A DNA stretch of 39,297 nt from the NCBI GenBank assembly GCA_903839855.1, contig CAIMEB010000074.1:1-39297 (forward strand). Reading direction: 5' to 3'. The notes under the pieces were generated by a model, which worked only from the letters and a program-made list of their open reading frames with translations, was not told the DNA's origin and did no database searches. This document shows, piece after piece, positions 19,825-29,715 of the stretch. Position 1 is the first letter of the stretch. Each line of letters starts with the position of its first letter. A program made the translations under genes and the position numbers. This DNA comes from an uncultured Methylococcaceae bacterium. Lineage in GTDB: Bacteria > Pseudomonadota > Gammaproteobacteria > Methylococcales > Methylomonadaceae.

Positions 19825-20547
19825 ATGAACCGCACCTTTACCAATCGTATCGTTATTCTTGATACTGAGACAACGGGACTTAATCCACAAGAAGGTCACC
19901 GAATCATTGAGATTGGTTGTGTAGAAATGATTAAACGTCGGTTAACCGGTCAGCATTTTCATGTTTATATTAACCCTGGGCGTGCTATTGATGAAGGTGC
20001 TATTGCCGTTCATGGTATTACAAACGAGTTTTTAAAAGACAAACCTTCATTTAATGGCATTGTTGAGGATTTTTTAGCCTTTATTAAAGGAGCTGAGTTA
20101 GTCATTCATAATGCTCCATTTGATGTTGGTTTTTTGAATCATGAACTCGCATTACTTAATCATAAAATAGGTTCCATTGAAAACTATACGGCTATCTTTG
20201 ATACCCTGGCTTATGCCAGAAAGAAGCATCCAGGACAACGCAACAGTCTGGACGCTCTTTGCAAACGCTATGGAATAGATAATAGTCACCGTGATTTACA
20301 TGGCGCATTGCTAGATTCTGAAATTCTTGCTGATGTGTTTCTATTAATGACGGGGGGACAATCCTCATTATTAGACGATATTCATTCTACCTTGGAGTCA
20401 TCCAATTCTGATAAAACAATTAAAAAAATTAATACCGAGCGTCCAGCACTTAAGGTGATACAGTGTAGCGATGAGGAATTGCTAGAACATGAAGGCCGCT
20501 TGAAGGATATTGAAAAAACAAGTAACGCTTGTTTATGGCTAAAATAA
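19825..20547 (+). CDS. dnaQ: DNA polymerase III epsilon subunit (proofreading exonuclease)
   Basis: 3'-5' exonuclease of the replicative polymerase, DEDDh type. Exo I is DTETTG with D13 and E15, Exo II includes D100 in NAPFDVGF, and Exo III has H159 and D164 in HGALLDSEILAD. After the nuclease domain, QSSLL (Q179-L183) sits where E. coli epsilon has its sliding-clamp-binding motif. The tail beyond it is the alpha-subunit-binding region. The frame is open back to a GTG at 19810, directly after the galE stop, but the ATG at 19825 gives a normal N-terminus (240 residues; E. coli 243). The usual neighbour rnhA is 9 kb away on the other strand. Transcription ends at the hairpin at 20551. Confidence 0.93.
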   Translation: MNRTFTNRIVILDTETTGLNPQEGHRIIEIGCVEMIKRRLTGQHFHVYINPGRAIDEGAIAVHGITNEFLKDKPSFNGIVEDFLAFIKGAELVIHNAPFDVGFLNHELALLNHKIGSIENYTAIFDTLAYARKKHPGQRNSLDALCKRYGIDNSHRDLHGALLDSEILADVFLLMTGGQSSLLDDIHSTLESSNSDKTIKKINTERPALKVIQCSDEELLEHEGRLKDIEKTSNACLWLK

Positions 20548-20550
20548 TAA

Positions 20551-20582
20551 AAAAGGGCTAGTAGAAGCTACTAGCCCTTTTT
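20551..20582. terminator. Two-way rho-independent terminator between dnaQ and the DEAD-box gene
   Basis: GGGCTAGTAG (20555-20564) pairs perfectly with CTACTAGCCC (20568-20577) around an AAG loop. The stem is preceded by AAAA and followed by TTTTT, so it works as a terminator on both strands. It lies 3 to 40 bases after the dnaQ stop and about 40 beyond the end of the convergent helicase gene. Confidence 0.92.
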
Positions 20583-20623
20583 GTTGATCTGTTGAGGCTA
20601 ACCCGTCTTAGCCTGGAGTCAAC

Positions 20624-22429
20624 TTATTCTTCTTTTGGCTTTGCACGACGCGAAGTAGAACTTATCCTTTTTTTGCTTTTATCGACGCGCTTAACAGCAT
20701 CGTCTACTGCTCTTTTACTACTTTCATCCAGCTTTGATATATTCAGTTGCTGCCCAGCGACTCTAATCTTTTTTAGTTCTTCAATTAATTCTTTGGGCAT
20801 ACCTGCGGGTAATTCAACGGTACTGTAATTTTCTTCAATTCTGATGCGGGCAATATGATCACCATCGATGCCGGTTTCATTAGCAATGGCACCCACAATA
20901 TTACCTGGCTTTACGCCGTGCGTATGGCCTACTTCGATACGGAATAGTTCCATTTCTACATTGGCACCACTACCAAAAACACGCTTAGGCTTACGCTCTC
21001 TATCTGGGCGATCCTCTCTTCCTTGACGATCTTCTCTTCTAGGACGATCATCTCTGTCTCTTTGTGGTCTATCATCCCTACTGTCGTAGGCTTTCTTAGG
21101 TAGATTTTGCAACAATAACGGCGTATCACCCTGAACTAATTTCGCTAAGGCAGAAGCAATTTCCAAAGCTGATACATTATGTTCCTGTTGGTACTGCTCT
21201 ATCAATTGGGTAAAAAAGCTTAGCTCTTGTACAGCCAGAGTATCCGTAATATTTTGTTTAAACCGTGAAATACGTTTGTTATTAATCACTTCAGTTGAAG
21301 GCAAGCCCATTTCTTCAACTTTTTGTTTAGTAGCTTTTTCAATATTACCTAACAGCTTTCTTTCTCTGGGCGCAATAAATAAAATGGCATCACCAGAACG
21401 TCCAGCACGTCCTGTTCTACCAATTCTATGAACATAAGACTCTGTATCATAAGGAATATCATAGTTAACAACATGCGTAATGCGATCCACATCTAAACCA
21501 CGAGCAGCAACGTCGGTTGCAATTAAAATATCCAACTTACCATTTTTCAAATGGGCAATGGTACGTTCTCGCAGAGCCTGTGACATATCACCATTGATAG
21601 CCGCTGCCGAATACCCGCGTGCTTCCAGTTTTTCTGCCAGCTCAATGGTCGCCGTTTTTGTACGGACAAAGATAATCATGCCGTCGAACGTTTCAGCTTC
21701 AAGGATACGGGTGAGCGCGTCTAATTTATGCACTCCACTCACCATCCAGAAGCGTTGACGAATATTTTCCGCAGAAGCAGTAGTCACTTTAATAGTAATT
21801 TGTGCTGGATCAGTTAAATATTCTTGAGCAATTTTACGAATAACCGACGGCATCGTTGCCGAGAACAACGCGATTTGAATATCGTCAGGAGTCTGTTCTA
21901 AAACCCATTCGACATCATCAATAAAACCCATGCGCAGCATTTCATCGGCTTCATCGAGTACTAAGACCTTAAGTGTATCAAGATTCAAGGTACCTTTACG
22001 CATGTGATCCATAACGCGGCCTGGAGTACCCACGACTACATGAGCGCCTCTTTTAAGTTGACGAAGTTGCGTACTGTAATCTTGTCCACCGTAGATTGGG
22101 ATTACATGAAATCCCTTCAAGTGAGCAGCATAACGCTGAAAGGCTTCTGCGACTTGAATTGCAAGTTCACGAGTGGGAGCTAAAACCAAGACCTGAGGAT
22201 CTTTTTGATGAAGATCTATTCTAGAAAGAATGGGTAATGCAAAAGCTGCGGTTTTACCGGTACCGGTTTGTGCTTGCCCTAAAACATCTTTGCCTTGCAG
22301 CATATAGGGTATAACTTGTGCTTGAATGGGCGAAGGTGTTTCATAACCGACATCATCCAGTGCTTTTAACACAGGGTCTATCAGTGCTAATTCACGGAAA
22401 GTGGGTAATGTAGAAACATCATTGGACAT
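20624..22429 (-). CDS. deaD: DEAD-box ATP-dependent RNA helicase (DeaD/CsdA type)
   Basis: RNA helicase of the DeaD/CsdA group, which unwinds structured RNA in ribosome assembly and mRNA decay, particularly in the cold. Motif I is AQTGTGKT at residues 53-60, motif Ia PTRELA near 85, motif II DEAD near 160, SAT near 190 and motif VI HRIGRTGRAGR near 335. An Arg/Asp-rich low-complexity stretch lies at about 450-490, and then a DbpA-like RNA-binding domain (FRIEVGHTHGVKPGNIVGAI) at about 498-570. A basic tail ends the 601-residue protein (E. coli DeaD 629). The AGGT six bases or so before the ATG is a modest ribosome site. Its 5' leader lies in the gap shared with dapA and could hold a cold-responsive element, but none is demonstrated. 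Confidence 0.93.
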   Translation of the reverse strand: MSNDVSTLPTFRELALIDPVLKALDDVGYETPSPIQAQVIPYMLQGKDVLGQAQTGTGKTAAFALPILSRIDLHQKDPQVLVLAPTRELAIQVAEAFQRYAAHLKGFHVIPIYGGQDYSTQLRQLKRGAHVVVGTPGRVMDHMRKGTLNLDTLKVLVLDEADEMLRMGFIDDVEWVLEQTPDDIQIALFSATMPSVIRKIAQEYLTDPAQITIKVTTASAENIRQRFWMVSGVHKLDALTRILEAETFDGMIIFVRTKTATIELAEKLEARGYSAAAINGDMSQALRERTIAHLKNGKLDILIATDVAARGLDVDRITHVVNYDIPYDTESYVHRIGRTGRAGRSGDAILFIAPRERKLLGNIEKATKQKVEEMGLPSTEVINNKRISRFKQNITDTLAVQELSFFTQLIEQYQQEHNVSALEIASALAKLVQGDTPLLLQNLPKKAYDSRDDRPQRDRDDRPRREDRQGREDRPDRERKPKRVFGSGANVEMELFRIEVGHTHGVKPGNIVGAIANETGIDGDHIARIRIEENYSTVELPAGMPKELIEELKKIRVAGQQLNISKLDESSKRAVDDAVKRVDKSKKRISSTSRRAKPKEE

Positions 22430-22750
22430 GGATTTACCTGTTTGGAGTATTTAGAATGCGCGTAGGGCGCGAGGAACATATTTGCTTATGTGGTCATTGT
22501 ACCTGATATTATTTACTTTTGCAGTAATAATGATAGCGCTGCTCTCGTCTATGTCATGTTTTTGTTGACTTTAAGTGCCGTGATTGATGCCATACTCAAT
22601 ACATTGCATACAATCTGGTATCGAATACATTAACACGATTAATATGCAATAACTTTTCATATTACACCTCCCTCGCAGTACCTTTTTTGGTAATTTGCTT
22701 GTTATAATGACATCTGTTTGTAACCACACCCATTCTGATCGAGAGAGTTC
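22430..22750. other. Divergent gap between deaD and dapA
   Basis: 321 bases with no recognised gene. The dapA side holds the extended -10 promoter. On the deaD side a possible -10 is TACAAT (complement of 22496-22501), with only a weak -35. A short GC-rich hairpin (GCGC arms around 22459-22471) lies in the presumed deaD leader. I see no repeat, riboswitch or mobile element. Confidence 0.5.
22700..22708 (+). promoter_or_regulatory. Extended -10 promoter for dapA
   Basis: TGTTATAAT is a perfect extended -10 (TGn followed by TATAAT) 42 bases before the dapA start. The -35 region is weak, as is usual for extended -10 promoters. It would also serve bamC and perhaps purL. Confidence 0.55.
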
Positions 22751-23629
22751 ATGATTCAAGGTAGTATCGTAGCGTTAGTCACACCGATGTTTGAAGACGG
22801 TGCTGTAGATAAAGGAAGTCTAAAAAGGTTAGTCCAGTTTCATATTGATGAAGGTACCGATGCACTGGTAGCGGTTGGCACCACTGGAGAATCTGCTACT
22901 TTAAGTGAAAAGGAGCACTGCGACCTTATTGAAGCTATTGTTAACTGTGCTGCAGGAAAAATCCCTGTCATTGCAGGAACAGGTGCAAACTCAACCACTG
23001 AGGCTATCAACTTAACCCGCAGAGCGAAAGAACTGGGCGCAGACGCCTGTTTAATTGTAACGCCTTACTATAATAAACCAACCCAGGAAGGCTTATATTT
23101 ACACCATAAAGCCATAGCAGAAGCAATCGATATTCCTCAGATTCTATACAATGTTCCCAGTAGAACTGCGTGTGACATGTTACCCGAGACGATAGGACGA
23201 CTTTCTAAAGTACCTAATATTGTAGGCGTAAAAGAGGCCACTGGTGACTTGTCAAGAGTTAATAAAATACGTGAATTAGTCGGTGATAATTTTGCAATCT
23301 ATACGGGTGATGATGCCACTAGTCTTGAGTTCTGTCTTTTGGGTGGCAATGGCACTATCACAGTGACCGGTAATGTTGCTCCACGCCTTGTTCACGAGAT
23401 GATTACAGCGGCTATAGGAGGTGATAAAAAGACAGCTCTGATGATCAATAGTAAATTAAAGAAGTTACATGAATATTTATTTATTCAATCAAATCCCATC
23501 CCGGTTAAATGGGCAGTTGCTGAAATGGGTCTAATGAAACGTGGCATTCGCTTACCTTTAACCTGGTTATCTGAAGAATGTTTTACATTTGTTCACGACG
23601 CAATGCGCAAAGCTGAAATTATAAAATGA
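22751..23629 (+). CDS. dapA: 4-hydroxy-tetrahydrodipicolinate synthase
   Basis: Condenses pyruvate with aspartate semialdehyde, the first committed step to diaminopimelate and lysine. The Schiff-base lysine is K161 (VGVKEATGD), with Y133 in LYNVPSRTACDM and Thr44-Thr45 in GTTGES; these match E. coli numbering. Length 292 equals E. coli DapA. GAGAGAG (22741-22747) precedes the ATG. The stop overlaps the bamC start by 4 bases, the same dapA-bamC pairing as in E. coli. In that species the enzyme is inhibited by lysine; no leader attenuator or lysine riboswitch is visible here. Confidence 0.97.
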   Translation: MIQGSIVALVTPMFEDGAVDKGSLKRLVQFHIDEGTDALVAVGTTGESATLSEKEHCDLIEAIVNCAAGKIPVIAGTGANSTTEAINLTRRAKELGADACLIVTPYYNKPTQEGLYLHHKAIAEAIDIPQILYNVPSRTACDMLPETIGRLSKVPNIVGVKEATGDLSRVNKIRELVGDNFAIYTGDDATSLEFCLLGGNGTITVTGNVAPRLVHEMITAAIGGDKKTALMINSKLKKLHEYLFIQSNPIPVKWAVAEMGLMKRGIRLPLTWLSEECFTFVHDAMRKAEIIK

Positions 23630-24414
23630 CATTAAACATACGTTCTATAAACATACGTTCTATTTTTATGGCAATATTGATGCTGCTTAATGTATCCGCT
23701 TGCACCTATATAAAGAGCTTATTTCCTGATAAAGAAAAGGACTATCAGTATACGACAGAAATTCCTCCACTGATAATTCCTGAAGACTTAAAGAAAAGTC
23801 AAATACCCAGCTTGAATTCTTCAACATCTGCTGCCGTTGCTGCAATATCAGATCTCCCCGTCGAAGAATCGAGTTATATTAGTACCAAACCAGACACCCC
23901 CGCCAAGGCTACTGATTCTCCTACACAACCCATTGCGCCTGAAAACTCGCCGGTATCACAAGCTATCTCTCCCGAAAATCTGGCTGACACTACCGATATA
24001 CCTATAACGGTCGAACCCACCAATATTAATGGCAAAAATGGTTTACGTCTCAATACACCCGCGACAAAATCTTGGCGTCTGGTTAATAAAGCCTTAAGTC
24101 GGAATGCGATTGAAATCATCGATCGTAATTTAGAAACGAAAATCTTCACCGTCCGTTTTATAACTGGGGGTAAGCCTGCTGAAAAAGACGATTCTTATTG
24201 GCATAACATAACATCAACATTAGATGAGGTTAAATCTGTATTGGGCATCACTAAGGAAACTGAACATGTTTATCTAATCAAGCTTGATGAAATCAATCAA
24301 CAAACTGATGTTAGCGTGCTAGACGAAAATAAAAACCCTATCTCGAACCCCGGTGGCACTAAATTATTGAGTGTTTTAGAAGGTACGCTTAAAAAAGAAC
24401 AAGCTGTTAAATAA
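23626..24414 (+). CDS. bamC: Outer membrane assembly lipoprotein BamC (NlpB)
   Basis: Lipoprotein partner of the BamABDE machine that inserts beta-barrel proteins in the outer membrane. The signal peptide has a basic N-region, a hydrophobic core and a lipobox VSAC with the lipidated Cys at residue 26. A long disordered Pro/Ser/Thr-rich region follows (about 50-130), then a helix-grip domain from about residue 140 (LNTPATKSWRLVNKAL). At 262 residues it is shorter than E. coli BamC (344), and the second helix-grip domain appears to be missing. The assignment rests mainly on the lipobox, the helix-grip motif and the position after dapA. The start overlaps the dapA stop by 4 bases, and codons 4-13 carry a 15-bp tandem duplication. 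Confidence 0.82.
   Translation: MTLNIRSINIRSIFMAILMLLNVSACTYIKSLFPDKEKDYQYTTEIPPLIIPEDLKKSQIPSLNSSTSAAVAAISDLPVEESSYISTKPDTPAKATDSPTQPIAPENSPVSQAISPENLADTTDIPITVEPTNINGKNGLRLNTPATKSWRLVNKALSRNAIEIIDRNLETKIFTVRFITGGKPAEKDDSYWHNITSTLDEVKSVLGITKETEHVYLIKLDEINQQTDVSVLDENKNPISNPGGTKLLSVLEGTLKKEQAVK
23634..23663 (+). repeat. Perfect 15-bp tandem duplication in bamC
   Basis: AAACATACGTTCTAT occurs twice back to back (23634-23648 and 23649-23663), in frame, so the signal-peptide N-region reads NIRSINIRSI. Being in frame, it lengthens the positively charged N-region by five residues without breaking the gene. Confidence 0.95.
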
Positions 24415-24441
24415 CCTAAATTCAATAACACTGTTATTCTC

Positions 24442-27400
24442 ATGCTAAAAATCTCTGGTACCTCTGCTTTATCTGACTTTCGTATAAAAAAATTACTCGC
24501 TGAACTGGGTACAATTGAATCAAATACAACGACAGTTTCCACACAGTTTATTTACTTTGTCGATATTGAACAAAATTTTAACGATCAGCATAAAGCAGTC
24601 CTGATGCAATTATTAACTGATGCTCATCAGAACACTGCTGAACGGAATAACGAGGATATCTACGTTCAAACTTTCCTGGTTGTTCCAAGATCCGGCACAA
24701 CTTCTCCCTGGTCAAGTAAAGCAACTGAAATCGTACAGCGTTGTGGGCTATCTTCCGTCATACGTATCGAACGAGGCATAGAATACACACTAACCTTTAC
24801 AAAGCGGGTAAGTCATGCTGTTAAACTTAGACTATCCAACGCTTTACATGACCGGATGACCCAATCAGTTATCTTTGACGGTGCCGCGCCTGAATTGTTT
24901 GCAAAACATCCGGTAAAACCCTTAGTCAGTGTCAACATCATTGGAGAAGGCCGCCCTGCCCTAGTTACCGCCAATAGCGAACTGGGCATGGCTTTATCAG
25001 AAGATGAAATTGATTACTTAACCAACAGTTTTACGCAACTCGGTAGAAATCCAACCGATGTTGAGCTAATGATGTTTGCCCAGGCCAACTCAGAACATTG
25101 TCGCCATAAAATTTTTAATGCTGCTTGGACAATTGATGGCGTTGAACAGGCTCAGTCCTTGTTCAGCATGATTCGTAATACAGCCACTCAAAGCCCTGAA
25201 GGTATTTTATCGGCGTATCACGATAACGCTTCGGTTGCCGTAGGCTCTGAAGCACAGGTTTTTATTCGTAATGCACTCACCGGAGAATATGGTTATGTGC
25301 AGGAAGATGCGCACTTTTTAATGAAGGTCGAAACCCACAACCATCCCACAGCTATCTCACCTTTTCCCGGTGCAGCAACGGGTTCAGGCGGTGAAATTAG
25401 GGATGAAGGAGCCACGGGTCGAGGATCGTCCACTAAAGCAGGTCTGACTGGCTTTTCTGTGTCTCATTTAAAAATCCCTGAGTTTATACAACCGTGGGAA
25501 CAAGACAATGGTAAGCCTGAACGTATTGCTTCGGCGTTGGACATTATGCTCCAAGGGCCCTTAGGCGGTGCAGCTTTTAATAATGAATTTGGTCGTCCTA
25601 ACTTAGCCGGTTATTTCCGTAGTTTTGAGCAATCCGCACCCGGTGACTCCCCCAATGAATTCAAAGGTTATCACAAGCCAATTATGATTGCAGGTGGCAT
25701 GGGTAATATTCGCCCTATGCTAATTGACAAGCACCCTATTCCTGCGGGATCGTTAATTATCATCTTAGGCGGCCCAGCCATGTTAATTGGTTTGGGTGGT
25801 GGTGCGGCTTCCTCGCAAGCATCAGGCTCAAGCTCTGAAGATCTTGATTTTGCTTCAGTACAACGTGAAAACCCAGAAATGGAACGGCGTTGTCAGGAAG
25901 TTATCAATCATTGTAACTCGTTAGGAGAGAACACTCCGATTATCTCAATTCATGATATTGGTGCAGGTGGTTTATCGAATGCCGTTCCTGAAATTATCCA
26001 TGATTGTGATCGTGGTGGTCGCTTTGAATTACGCAATGTTAATATTGCAGATAAAGGCATGTCACCCATGCAAATCTGGTGTAATGAAGCACAAGAACGC
26101 TATGTTGTTGCCATCAAACCAGAATCCCTTGAGCTGTTCGCCTCTTTCTGTGAACGCGAACATTGTCTATATGCCGTTATTGGTGAAGCAACCGAAGAAG
26201 AACATTTATCTTTAAATGATAACCTGTTAAAAGCTAAGCCTGTTGATATTCCTATGTCTGTTTTATTTGGCAAGCCACCTAAAATGCATCGTCAGGCTCA
26301 ACATCAAGTGCCTGATACACAAAAACTGGACTTTACCGGCATTAAGCTTAAAGAAGCTATTCAACGGGTATTATCTTTTCCAGCCGTAGCTGATAAAAGC
26401 TTTTTAATTCACATTGGCGACCGTTCTGTTACCGGCCTGGTCGCGCGCGATCAACTCGTAGGCCCTTGGCAAGTGCCCGTTGCTGATGTGGCAGTGACCG
26501 CGTCAGGTTTTTATGCACTGACGGGTGAAGCAATGGCGATGGGTGAACGCACCCCACTTGCGGTTATTAATGCAGCCGCCTCTGGTCGTATGGCAATCGG
26601 TGAAGCAGTGACCAATATTGCCGCAGCACGAATAGAGTCGTTGGGTAAACTTAAAATTTCTGCTAACTGGATGGCCGCAGCCGGCTTTCAAGGTGAAGAT
26701 GCGGCACTCTATGATACGGTTAAAACCGTTGGTTTAGACTTATGTCCTGCTTTGGGTATTGCGATCCCGGTCGGAAAAGACTCCTTGTCGATGAAAACAG
26801 TTTGGCAAGACAATGGAGTTGAAAAAATCATGTCATCACCGTTATCATTAATTGTGACGGCTTTTGCGCCAGTTTTGGACGTTACACAAACACTAACACC
26901 GCAATTAAAATGGCTAGAGACTGAAGAAACCAGTCTGCTAATCATTGATTTAGGACAAGCTCGCTTAGGTGGATCAGTTTTAGCTCAGGTTTACAATCAA
27001 ATCGGACATATTGATGAATGTCCAAACTTGGAGAATGCTGACTTGTTAATTGGCTTCTTTAAAGCCATCCAGTCACTCAACAGTCAAAGAAAAATCCTCA
27101 GCTATCATGACCGTTCAGACGGCGGTGTTTTGGCAACGCTGGCGGAAATGATGTTTGCAAGTCGCCTAGGCATCAACTTAACACTGGATGCCTTAGGCAA
27201 CGATGTTTTATCGGCTTTATTTAATGAAGAATTAGGCGCGGTTATCCAAGTTCGCACCCATGATTATGACGCACTGTTCGCTGAACTAAAGTCCTTCGGT
27301 TTAGGCGATCATAGCCATCTAATCGGTTCAGTTACCCAAACACAACACCTCACGATTAACTATCAGGGAAGTCTTATTTATTCAGCAAGCCGCGCTGAAT

Positions 27401-28344
27401 TACAAACTTCCTGGTCTGAAGTCAGCTATAGAATGCAAGCTTTACGAGACAATCCAGACTGCGCAAAGCAACAATTTGAACGCATTACCGATGATAATGA
27501 CCCCGGTTTGTCTGCTTCTTTAACGTTTGATATTAATGATGATATTACCCTACCTTATGCAGAGACTCGCCCCAGAGTGGCTATCTTACGTGAGCAAGGT
27601 GTCAATGGTCATGTCGAAATGGCTGCCGCGTTTGATCGTGCTGGCTTTACCAGTATAGACGTACACATGACGGATATTATTCATGGTCGCGTCAGTCTAC
27701 TTGACTTTACTGGATTAGTGGCCTGCGGTGGTTTTTCTTATGGTGATGTACTCGGTGCTGGCGGTGGTTGGGCCAAATCCATACTGTTTAACCCGCGAGC
27801 TAGAGAAGAGTTTAGTGCTTTCTTCCAACGTCCAGATACGTTTGGTTTGGGCGTTTGTAACGGCTGTCAAATGATGTCCGGTTTAAAAGATATCATTCCA
27901 GGCGCTGAACAGTGGCCGCGCTTTATGCGTAACACCTCAGAACAGTTTGAGGCAAGAGTGGCGATGGTTGAAGTTAAAAAATCACCCTCTATCTTCTTTA
28001 CCGATATGGAAGGCTCTAAAATGCCAGTAGCCATTGCGCATGGTGAAGGTAGAGCCGAATTTAGTTTCGATCCTCAGCAAGCTTTTGATGCAGAAGCGGT
28101 CGCATTATGCTATGTTGATAACTATGGCTCTGCAACCACTGACTTCCCTGCAAATCCTAATGGCTCACCCTTTGGAATTACCGGTTTAACAACGCTTGAT
28201 GGTCGTTTTACCATTATGATGCCGCATCCTGAACGTTGTTTTAGATCAGTCCAAAACTCTTGGTATCCTGAGGACTGGAGTGATTATGGTGCGTGGATGA
28301 GAATGTTCAGAAACGCCAAAGTGTGGTCACAAAACAAAAACTGA
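24442..28344 (+). CDS. purL: Phosphoribosylformylglycinamidine synthase
   Basis: Large single-chain FGAR amidotransferase of purine synthesis, which uses glutamine and ATP to turn FGAR into FGAM. The N-terminal and two ATP-binding (AIRS-like) domains include [13 protein letters not shown] near residue 215, [21 protein letters not shown] near 299-319, and [16 protein letters not shown] near 510. The C-terminal glutaminase has the nucleophile in [11 protein letters not shown] (about 1136) and the His/Glu pair in PHPERCFR (about 1263). The 1300-residue length fits the long gammaproteobacterial form (E. coli 1295), not the split PurLQS. It lies 27 bases after bamC, in the place where E. coli has purC. 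Confidence 0.98.
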   Translation: MLKISGTSALSDFRIKKLLAELGTIESNTTTVSTQFIYFVDIEQNFNDQHKAVLMQLLTDAHQNTAERNNEDIYVQTFLVVPRSGTTSPWSSKATEIVQRCGLSSVIRIERGIEYTLTFTKRVSHAVKLRLSNALHDRMTQSVIFDGAAPELFAKHPVKPLVSVNIIGEGRPALVTANSELGMALSEDEIDYLTNSFTQLGRNPTDVELMMFAQANSEHCRHKIFNAAWTIDGVEQAQSLFSMIRNTATQSPEGILSAYHDNASVAVGSEAQVFIRNALTGEYGYVQEDAHFLMKVETHNHPTAISPFPGAATGSGGEIRDEGATGRGSSTKAGLTGFSVSHLKIPEFIQPWEQDNGKPERIASALDIMLQGPLGGAAFNNEFGRPNLAGYFRSFEQSAPGDSPNEFKGYHKPIMIAGGMGNIRPMLIDKHPIPAGSLIIILGGPAMLIGLGGGAASSQASGSSSEDLDFASVQRENPEMERRCQEVINHCNSLGENTPIISIHDIGAGGLSNAVPEIIHDCDRGGRFELRNVNIADKGMSPMQIWCNEAQERYVVAIKPESLELFASFCEREHCLYAVIGEATEEEHLSLNDNLLKAKPVDIPMSVLFGKPPKMHRQAQHQVPDTQKLDFTGIKLKEAIQRVLSFPAVADKSFLIHIGDRSVTGLVARDQLVGPWQVPVADVAVTASGFYALTGEAMAMGERTPLAVINAAASGRMAIGEAVTNIAAARIESLGKLKISANWMAAAGFQGEDAALYDTVKTVGLDLCPALGIAIPVGKDSLSMKTVWQDNGVEKIMSSPLSLIVTAFAPVLDVTQTLTPQLKWLETEETSLLIIDLGQARLGGSVLAQVYNQIGHIDECPNLENADLLIGFFKAIQSLNSQRKILSYHDRSDGGVLATLAEMMFASRLGINLTLDALGNDVLSALFNEELGAVIQVRTHDYDALFAELKSFGLGDHSHLIGSVTQTQHLTINYQGSLIYSASRAELQTSWSEVSYRMQALRDNPDCAKQQFERITDDNDPGLSASLTFDINDDITLPYAETRPRVAILREQGVNGHVEMAAAFDRAGFTSIDVHMTDIIHGRVSLLDFTGLVACGGFSYGDVLGAGGGWAKSILFNPRAREEFSAFFQRPDTFGLGVCNGCQMMSGLKDIIPGAEQWPRFMRNTSEQFEARVAMVEVKKSPSIFFTDMEGSKMPVAIAHGEGRAEFSFDPQQAFDAEAVALCYVDNYGSATTDFPANPNGSPFGITGLTTLDGRFTIMMPHPERCFRSVQNSWYPEDWSDYGAWMRMFRNAKVWSQNKN

Positions 28345-28386
28345 AAATGAATTTTGGTTAGTATTTTAATCTTGCTACGATGACAA

Positions 28387-28836
28387 ATGATTTTAAATAG
28401 ACGTACCTACATTCAAAGATCTCTTGTGATACTTGTCATTATTACGATAATGACTATTCCTGATGTATTAATAGAGTTAATGGCTGAATTAGTCCATTTA
28501 ATTCTTGAGGTATTGGCAGAAGTTGCACATATCAGTTTTGAATGGATTGAGTCTATGCTTGATCATCTGATCGAACATGAATTACACACAGAGCTTCATG
28601 AAACACAGACCATTGTTTTTTACGTGATAGTGGCTATTTTAGCTGGATCACTCTATTTCTTGGCACGTCAAATGCCGCGACTTTATTTTTTCTTGCAAGA
28701 TAAAATACTCGTTTCCTGGACTTTTAATAAAGCCAGAGCAAAACTGTATTGGCATAGTCTATCTATCAATGAAAAAATAAAGTTGAGCTTAGTCACGTTA
28801 ATCGCGCTTTATATAGCTTCTTTCTTCTTTATGTAA
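28387..28836 (+). CDS. Small membrane protein with a Glu/His-striped helix, function unknown
   Basis: 149 residues, not recognised as a named family. Residues 12-29 are hydrophobic. Residues 30-72 form a long helix-like stretch in which Glu and His recur on one face: E30, E34, H37, E41, E45, H48, E52, E55, then H60, H64, H67 and H71. E34/H37/E41 and E45/H48/E52 form an exact 11-residue repeat. Two further membrane segments follow (about 75-95 and 131-149), with a basic loop between them (about 98-125). The polar stripe could bind metal or protons or drive helix packing; this is inference. It lies 42 bases after purL and 40 bases before the yajD-like gene, on the same strand. No strong Shine-Dalgarno is seen before the ATG. 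Confidence 0.7.
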   Translation: MILNRRTYIQRSLVILVIITIMTIPDVLIELMAELVHLILEVLAEVAHISFEWIESMLDHLIEHELHTELHETQTIVFYVIVAILAGSLYFLARQMPRLYFFLQDKILVSWTFNKARAKLYWHSLSINEKIKLSLVTLIALYIASFFFM

Positions 28837-28876
28837 CTCACGCTTATAACATCCTTTTGATAGACTCATTCACTTT

Positions 28877-29257
28877 ATGACACTAAAAAGAACAGTACCT
28901 AATAAAGATAAACTAAACCAAATTGTTACTGAAGCCAGACGCAATCAGGAATTGAGAGAACAATCTTATCGTGGTCAGGCGCTTAGACTTTATCCTTGGA
29001 TATGTGGTCGTTGCGCACGTGAATTTACCCATACTAATCTGACTGAATTGACTGTGCACCATAAAAATCACAATCACGATGACAACCCTTCTGATGGAAG
29101 CAACTGGGAGTTGCTTTGCCTTTATTGCCATGATAATGAACATTCTCGTTATGAAGAGACACGCTATGGCAGTGTCCAATCCAGCAAATCTAACACGAAT
29201 ACTGCAACTCACAATCCTTTTGCGGATCTAAAAAACTTATTGGGTACTAAAAAATAA
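28877..29257 (+). CDS. yajD: HNH-domain protein, YajD type
   Basis: 126-residue protein with an HNH endonuclease-like zinc fold. Paired Cys C43/C46 (CGRC) and C81/C84 (CLYC) would bind structural zinc, and the catalytic-type HNH core reads TVHHKNHNHDDNPSDGSNWELL (His 61-62 onwards). This exact motif pattern is that of E. coli YajD, whose biological role is unknown; being housekeeping-like and lacking a partner gene, it is unlikely to be a restriction or homing enzyme. It converges on rnhA with a 20-base gap and no terminator hairpin between. Confidence 0.85.
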   Translation: MTLKRTVPNKDKLNQIVTEARRNQELREQSYRGQALRLYPWICGRCAREFTHTNLTELTVHHKNHNHDDNPSDGSNWELLCLYCHDNEHSRYEETRYGSVQSSKSNTNTATHNPFADLKNLLGTKK

Positions 29258-29277
29258 TGTCTCAGTGGTATTCCGGG

Positions 29278-29715
29278 CTAACGTAATGAATCGATACCTA
29301 AATTAGCTAAAGCATCCGCTCTTTCATTACCGACATTTCCAGAATGCCCTTTTACCCATTTCCATTCAATTTTATGTTTTGTTATCACTGAATCCAGTCG
29401 CCGCCATAAATCCTCATTTTTTACAGCCGTCTTAGCAGCGGTTTTCCAGTCTCTTTTCTTCCAATTGGGTAGCCAATCTGTAATACCCTTCAGTACATAG
29501 CTTGAATCACTATTAAGTTGTACAGAACAAGGCTTTGTTAAGGCCTCCAATGCCTGTATTGCAGCCATTAACTCCATTCGGTTATTGGTGGTCTGTTTTT
29601 CAGCGCCATACATTTCTTTAAGTATACCGTTGTAGTTTAATATCACACCCCATCCACCAGGACCAGGATTTCCACGACAAGCACCATCAGTATAAATAAC
29701 GACTACATTAATCAT
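29278..29715 (-). CDS. rnhA: Ribonuclease HI
   Basis: Cleaves the RNA strand of RNA-DNA hybrids, removing R-loops and primers. All catalytic residues fall at the E. coli positions: D10 ([16 protein letters not shown]), E48 (NRMEL), D70 (LNSDSSYV), H124 (KGHSG) and D134 (ERAD). The basic handle region ([11 protein letters not shown], about 81-91) is present. Length is 145 against 155 in E. coli. Its start overlaps the end of the yafS-like gene by 8 bases, so the two are co-translated. The yafS-rnhA pairing is that of E. coli, but dnaQ, its usual divergent neighbour, lies elsewhere in this window. Confidence 0.97.
   Translation of the reverse strand: MINVVVIYTDGACRGNPGPGGWGVILNYNGILKEMYGAEKQTTNNRMELMAAIQALEALTKPCSVQLNSDSSYVLKGITDWLPNWKKRDWKTAAKTAVKNEDLWRRLDSVITKHKIEWKWVKGHSGNVGNERADALANLGIDSLR

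Noticed and set aside
22571-22759. Small gene on the minus strand between deaD and dapA
   Set aside because: It overlaps the dapA promoter and start, and its translation shows no recognisable feature.
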